A stretch of 35,311 nucleotides of DNA, taken from Cupriavidus yeoncheonensis (GTDB lineage: Bacteria; Pseudomonadota; Gammaproteobacteria; Burkholderiales; Burkholderiaceae). Location of the stretch: contig NZ_CAJPUY010000041.1 of the NCBI RefSeq assembly GCF_905397275.1, positions 1-35,311 of the forward strand. Reading direction: 5' to 3'. A model generated the notes under the pieces. The model worked only from the letters and a program-made list of their open reading frames with translations. It did not search any database and was not told the origin of the DNA. This document shows positions 32,464 to 35,311 of the stretch, one piece after another. Every line of letters begins with the position of its first letter. Position 1 is the first letter of the stretch. The translations under genes were made by a program, and so were the position numbers.

Positions 32464-32762
32464 AAGGCCTCGTCCTGCGTCATGAAGGGTTGCCAGGGCG
32501 GCATGGCGGTGCCGGGCCGGCCCTGCAGCACGGTGGCCACCAGGCCGTCGCGCGGCTTGCCCGCGAGCGCCGCGGCGGTCAGCGGCGAGCCGAGCCCGCC
32601 CTGCAGCGTCATGCCGTGGCACGCGCCGCAGTCGTCGTGCAGCAGCCGCGCAAGTTCCGCCCGCCGTGTCGGCGGCGGCTCCGCTGCGACGGCCGCCGTG
32701 GCGGCCAGCAGCATGCCGAGCGCGACGCCGCGCGCAAGGGCGGTTACAGCGTCAGCACCCAT
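32409..32762 (-). CDS. nirC: Cytochrome c55X, NirC
   Basis: The 117-residue protein has a signal peptide (about 1-27, ending AAVAA) and one c-type heme site CGACH (45-49). Met ligand candidates include the Met of PGTAMPPW. NirC is a small periplasmic cytochrome that can donate electrons to NirS and is implicated in heme d1 maturation. The ATG at 32762 lies 19 bases inside the end of nirM. Its end overlaps nirF by 55 bases, so the three genes are tightly coupled. Confidence 0.9.
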   Translation of the reverse strand: MGADAVTALARGVALGMLLAATAAVAAEPPPTRRAELARLLHDDCGACHGMTLQGGLGSPLTAAALAGKPRDGLVATVLQGRPGTAMPPWQPFMTQDEALWLIERLQAGQAPAVPGR

Positions 32763-33049
32763 TTGGCGAGCGTGTCCGCTTCGGCGTCGGTGACACGGTT
32801 GGCGGGCATCGGCACAGGTCCCCATTTGCCGCTGCTGCCCTTGAGGATCGAAGCAGAAAGCTGCGCGGCCGCGTCCTTGTTGCCCTTGTACTTCGCGGCC
32901 ACGTCCTTGAAGGCCGGACCGACCAGCTTCTTGTCGACGCTGTGGCAGGCCATGCAGGCCTTGCTGGCGGCCAGTTCGGGGTTCGCGTGCGCGGCTGCGG
33001 GCAACAGCACGCAGGCGGCCGCTGCGATGAGGATTCGGATGGATTGCAT
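32744..33049 (-). CDS. nirM: Cytochrome c551/c552, nitrite reductase donor
   Basis: The 101-residue precursor has a signal peptide (1-22, ending AAAHA) and a mature domain of about 79 residues, the size of cytochrome c551. Heme site CMACH is at 32-36 and the axial Met is Met81 in GPVPMPAN. The C-terminal helix AEADTLAKWVLTL is typical. It shuttles electrons to NirS in the periplasm. It is separated from nirS by 59 bp that contain a strong hairpin, and overlaps nirC by 19 bases. Confidence 0.93.
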   Translation of the reverse strand: MQSIRILIAAAACVLLPAAAHANPELAASKACMACHSVDKKLVGPAFKDVAAKYKGNKDAAAQLSASILKGSSGKWGPVPMPANRVTDAEADTLAKWVLTL

Positions 33050-33069
33050 CTCTTGGCTCCGGTGGCGCG

Positions 33070-33100
33070 GCGGCGCGCAAGGTTTTGCCCTGCGCGCCGC
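33070..33100 (-). terminator. Intercistronic hairpin between nirS and nirM
   Basis: GCGGCGCGCA (33070-33079) and TGCGCGCCGC (33091-33100) are perfect 10-bp arms around an 11-base loop, which can extend by two G-C pairs past one mismatch. It starts eight bases after the nirS stop. No T tract follows, so a partial terminator or an RNA stem that protects the nirS message is more likely than full termination. Confidence 0.7.
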
Positions 33101-33108
33101 ACGCGCGG

Positions 33109-34776
33109 TCAGTAGATGTCGTGCTGCGTGTTGTACGCGTTGAACTTGCCGGTAGGCGTGATCAGGCGCGGATCCTTGATGACGGTCTTGAGCTTGCGGG
33201 TCTTGTCGTCGACCACCACGAGCGCGGACTCGCCGTCCTTGGTGCCCCAGACGGAGAACCACACCTCATCGCCGGCCTTGTTGTACTCGGCCTGCACCAC
33301 GCGCTTGGCGCCGTCGCCCTTCAGGTTGGCCCACTCGGCAACCGGCAGTACCTGGAAGCCCGCTTCGAGGTTGCGCGTGTCGAACACGGCCACCGACTGG
33401 TTGAGCTTGGCGTCGGGGTTCAGCGGCGTATCGACCCACAGGTTCGAGGACTTCGGATGCGTCTTGATGAAGAGCGAACCACCGCCCTGCCCCTTGACGG
33501 TCTGCACCACCTTCCATGCCTGCGCCTTGTGGGCTACCGGGTCGGTACCGATCAGGCTGATGGTCTCGTCGCCGAGATGGCTCGTGGCCCAGACCGGCCC
33601 GAATTTCGGATGCACGAAGTTGGCGCCGCGGCCCGGGTGGGGCGTCTTGCCCACGTCGACCAGCGCCGCGAGCTTGTCCTCCTTCGTGTCGACCACCGCG
33701 ATCTTGTTCGACGCATTGGCGGCCACCAGGAAATACCGGCCCGTCGCATCGAAGCCGCCGTCGTGCAGGAACTTGGCGGAGTCGATGGTGGTGGTCTTCA
33801 GGTTGTTCAGGTCGGCGTAGTTGACCATCATGATCTTGCCGGTTTCCTTGGCGTTGATCACGAACTCGGGATGGAAGTGGCTCGCGACGATGGAAGCCAC
33901 GCGCGGCTCGGGGTGGTACTCGTTGTCCACCGTCATGCCGCGCGTCGACACGACCTTGAGCGGCTTGAGCGTGTCGCCCTCCATGATCACGTACTGCGGC
34001 GGCCAGTAGGAACCCGCCACCGCGTACTTGTCCTCGTATCCCTTGTACTTCGACGTCTCCACCGAGCGGGCTTCGAGCCCGATCTTGACCTCGGCGACGA
34101 TGTCGGGCCTGGGCAGCCACAATTCGATCAGGTCAAGGCGCGCATCGCGGCCAATCACGTACAGGTAGCGGCCCGAAGCGGACATGCGCGAGATGTGCAC
34201 CGCGTAGCCTGTCTTCACGATGTTGATGATCTTCTTGCTGTCGCCGTCGATCAGCGCCACCTCGCCGGCGTCGCGCAGCGTCACCGAGAACAGGTTGTCG
34301 AGGTTGTACTGGTTCATCTTGCGCGTCGGGCGCTTGGCCACGGGCACGATGTTCTTGCGGCTTTTCTCGATGTCCGCCAGCGAGAATTCCGGCGGCGTCG
34401 GCGGATCGAGCTGGATATAGCGGGCCATCAGGTCGACCTCGGTATCGGACAGGTCGCCCGACGTGCCCCAGTTCGGCATGCCGGCGGGGCTGCCGTACTT
34501 GATGAAGGTCTTCAGGTATTCGCTGCCACGGGCGCGCGTGATGTCCGGCGTGAGCGGCTTGCCGGTAGCGCCCTTGCGCAGCACGCCGTGGCAGCCGGCG
34601 CAGCGCTCGAAGTAGATCTGCCGGGCATGGTCGAATTCGGCAGGTGTCAGGGTGGGTGCCGACGCTGTCGGCGGCGTGGCAGGCGCCGCTGCCGTTGTGT
34701 CCGCGCTGGCCTGGCTCAGCCAGAGGGACAACGGCAAGGCCGCAAGCGCGGTGAACCTCCAGGATTTCGCTTTCAT
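33109..34776 (-). CDS. nirS: Cytochrome cd1 nitrite reductase
   Basis: The 555-residue periplasmic enzyme reduces nitrite to NO. After a signal peptide (about 1-25) the c domain carries heme site CAGCH (59-63) followed by GVLRKGATGK and the NIR-typical GMPNWGTSGDLSDTEVDLMARYIQ-like block. The d1 propeller has the proximal His in TGYAVHISRMSASGRY, and the two active-site His in ASHFHPEF and AKFLHDGGFDATGRYF. The C-terminus NVYNTQHDIY-like KFNAYNTQHDIY matches the family. I chose the ATG at 34776, which gives a proper signal; an ATG at 34842 would add 22 untypical residues. It is first in the operon, with an FNR/Dnr box 109 bp upstream. Confidence 0.97.
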   Translation of the reverse strand: MKAKSWRFTALAALPLSLWLSQASADTTAAAPATPPTASAPTLTPAEFDHARQIYFERCAGCHGVLRKGATGKPLTPDITRARGSEYLKTFIKYGSPAGMPNWGTSGDLSDTEVDLMARYIQLDPPTPPEFSLADIEKSRKNIVPVAKRPTRKMNQYNLDNLFSVTLRDAGEVALIDGDSKKIINIVKTGYAVHISRMSASGRYLYVIGRDARLDLIELWLPRPDIVAEVKIGLEARSVETSKYKGYEDKYAVAGSYWPPQYVIMEGDTLKPLKVVSTRGMTVDNEYHPEPRVASIVASHFHPEFVINAKETGKIMMVNYADLNNLKTTTIDSAKFLHDGGFDATGRYFLVAANASNKIAVVDTKEDKLAALVDVGKTPHPGRGANFVHPKFGPVWATSHLGDETISLIGTDPVAHKAQAWKVVQTVKGQGGGSLFIKTHPKSSNLWVDTPLNPDAKLNQSVAVFDTRNLEAGFQVLPVAEWANLKGDGAKRVVQAEYNKAGDEVWFSVWGTKDGESALVVVDDKTRKLKTVIKDPRLITPTGKFNAYNTQHDIY

Positions 34777-35045
34777 AGTGCTGCTCTTCAGCGGTTGGGG
34801 AAAGCCGTTGCGCCGGTGCTCTTGTAGTAATCCTTGCTGCACCGGCTGTCAGGGAGATCATCGTGAAGATTGCGCGGTACCGCGTTGACTGTCGTCAACG
34901 AGGGCGAACGCCGCAGCCTATAGCCTTACTGCCTTTGTGGTTGCTGTCGCGCCTGCCGTCGCCATCAGTGCGTCGCGCGGCAGCCTGCTCACTGGAGAAA
35001 TTTGGTTCTTCGCCGGATGCGGGAATGGGGAAGGGTTGGGGGTTG
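34777..35045. other. Promoter region of nirS up to the right IS end
   Basis: Besides the FNR/Dnr-type box (34885-34898) and a weak -10 candidate, CACGAT on the minus strand (34865-34860), I see nothing that looks like a gene. The stretch from about 34905 to 35045 has no recognised feature. Confidence 0.6.
34885..34898 (-). promoter_or_regulatory. FNR/Dnr-type box of the nirS promoter
   Basis: TTGAC-TGTC-GTCAA is a perfect inverted repeat matching the TTGAY-N4-RTCAA box of the CRP/FNR family, with the TTGAC half favoured by NO-responsive Dnr proteins. It is centred 29 bp upstream of a weak CACGAT -10, close to the class II spacing (box near -41.5). This fits induction of the nir operon by low oxygen and NO. 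No such regulator gene lies in the window. Confidence 0.8.
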
Positions 35046-35217
35046 TCGTGCTTGGCAGACGCTGCCGTTTCGCCGGCGTAGCCGGCGACTTACTCTTTTG
35101 TCCGAGCCCTCCATGTCAGGATAGTTGTCGCCTCGCCGCCTTTCGATGAAGGACAATGGGGGGCGGTAACGGTTGGAAGATGAAACCTTATCCGGCGGAG
35201 TACAAAGAATGGGTGGT
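35046..35217 (+). repeat. Right copy of the IS-end inverted repeat
   Basis: This stretch is the inverted partner of 1-171, about 90 percent identical by eye with a 55-bp identical core (near 35102-35156). It starts with the GCCGGC-GTA-GCCGGC palindrome (35072-35086) and runs into the transposase start. The end of the matching region is limited by the window edge on the left copy. Confidence 0.85.
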
Positions 35218-35311
35218 CGAGCAGATGAAGCCGCCCTTGAACCGGTCGGTGGCGGAGTTGGCCAGGGAGACAGGCATCACAACGGTGTGTCTGCGCAACT
35301 GGCGCAACGCG
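35180..35311 (+). CDS. IS3/IS911-type transposase OrfA, 5' part
   Basis: The visible 44 codons begin MKPYPAEYKEWVVEQM and contain a helix-turn-helix, SVAELARETGITTVCLRNWR (about 22-41), as in the OrfA DNA-binding proteins of IS3-family elements. The gene continues past the right edge. It faces outward, opposite to the fragment at 1-38. The catalytic OrfB part is outside the window, so the family assignment rests on this helix-turn-helix alone. Confidence 0.7.
   Translation, partial: MKPYPAEYKEWVVEQMKPPLNRSVAELARETGITTVCLRNWRNA

Noticed and set aside
33085..34827. A long plus-strand frame opposite nirS
   Set aside because: It lies fully antisense to the certain nirS gene and has no recognisable domain or ribosome site.
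1..35311. Composite transposon as an established fact
   Set aside because: The two IS ends differ at several positions, neither element is complete in the window, and target duplications cannot be seen. It is kept only as a hypothesis.

Overview
The window is GC-rich DNA, and its gene content points to a betaproteobacterium of the Cupriavidus/Ralstonia group, probably a secondary replicon or accessory chromosomal region. The reasons are an orphan Bug-type solute receptor, a Burkholderiales-type porin, a fused pcaD-pcaC gene, a fused nirD-nirL gene and a complete nirS cluster. The genus call is inference. No rRNA, tRNA or CRISPR array was seen.

Layout. (1) Both window ends carry the 5' end and upstream region of an outward-facing transposase gene. 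The two ends form an inverted repeat of about 170 bp (1-171 and 35046-35217), so everything between them sits between two related insertion sequences. (2) 436-6564 holds an EamA transporter, a beta-keto acid cleavage enzyme (BKACE), the dehydroshikimate dehydratase QuiC, an IclR regulator, a LysR regulator and type II dehydroquinase AroQ. (3) 6660-11801 is a separate module of unknown substrate: two short-chain dehydrogenases, a TauD-like dioxygenase, a Bug receptor and an AraC regulator. Its three promoters share a tandem direct-repeat operator. (4) 11871-16684 holds a porin, an MFS transporter and shikimate dehydrogenase on the minus strand, with a divergent HPPD-like dioxygenase. (5) 17164-25730 is the protocatechuate and 4-hydroxybenzoate block: pcaK, pcaQ, pcaHG, pcaB, fused pcaDC, an AraC regulator and pobA. 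(6) 25727-34776 is a ten-gene cytochrome cd1 nitrite reductase and heme d1 operon, nirS-M-C-F-DL-G-H-J-N-E, on the minus strand, with an FNR/Dnr box upstream of nirS.

How the genes work together. Quinate and shikimate enter through the porin and MFS carrier. AroE and AroQ bring them to 3-dehydroshikimate, and QuiC makes protocatechuate. PobA feeds 4-hydroxybenzoate into the same pool. PcaHG, PcaB and PcaDC then carry protocatechuate to 3-oxoadipate. No pcaIJ or pcaF is present, so either those genes lie elsewhere or the BKACE encoded beside quiC takes over the last step. The nir operon makes NirS, its electron donor cytochromes and the heme d1 pathway for respiration of nitrite to NO.

Most notable: the AraC-controlled three-promoter module with an unidentified substrate, the quiC-BKACE pairing, an HPPD homologue with two altered substrate-pocket residues, and a strong hairpin between nirS and nirM.
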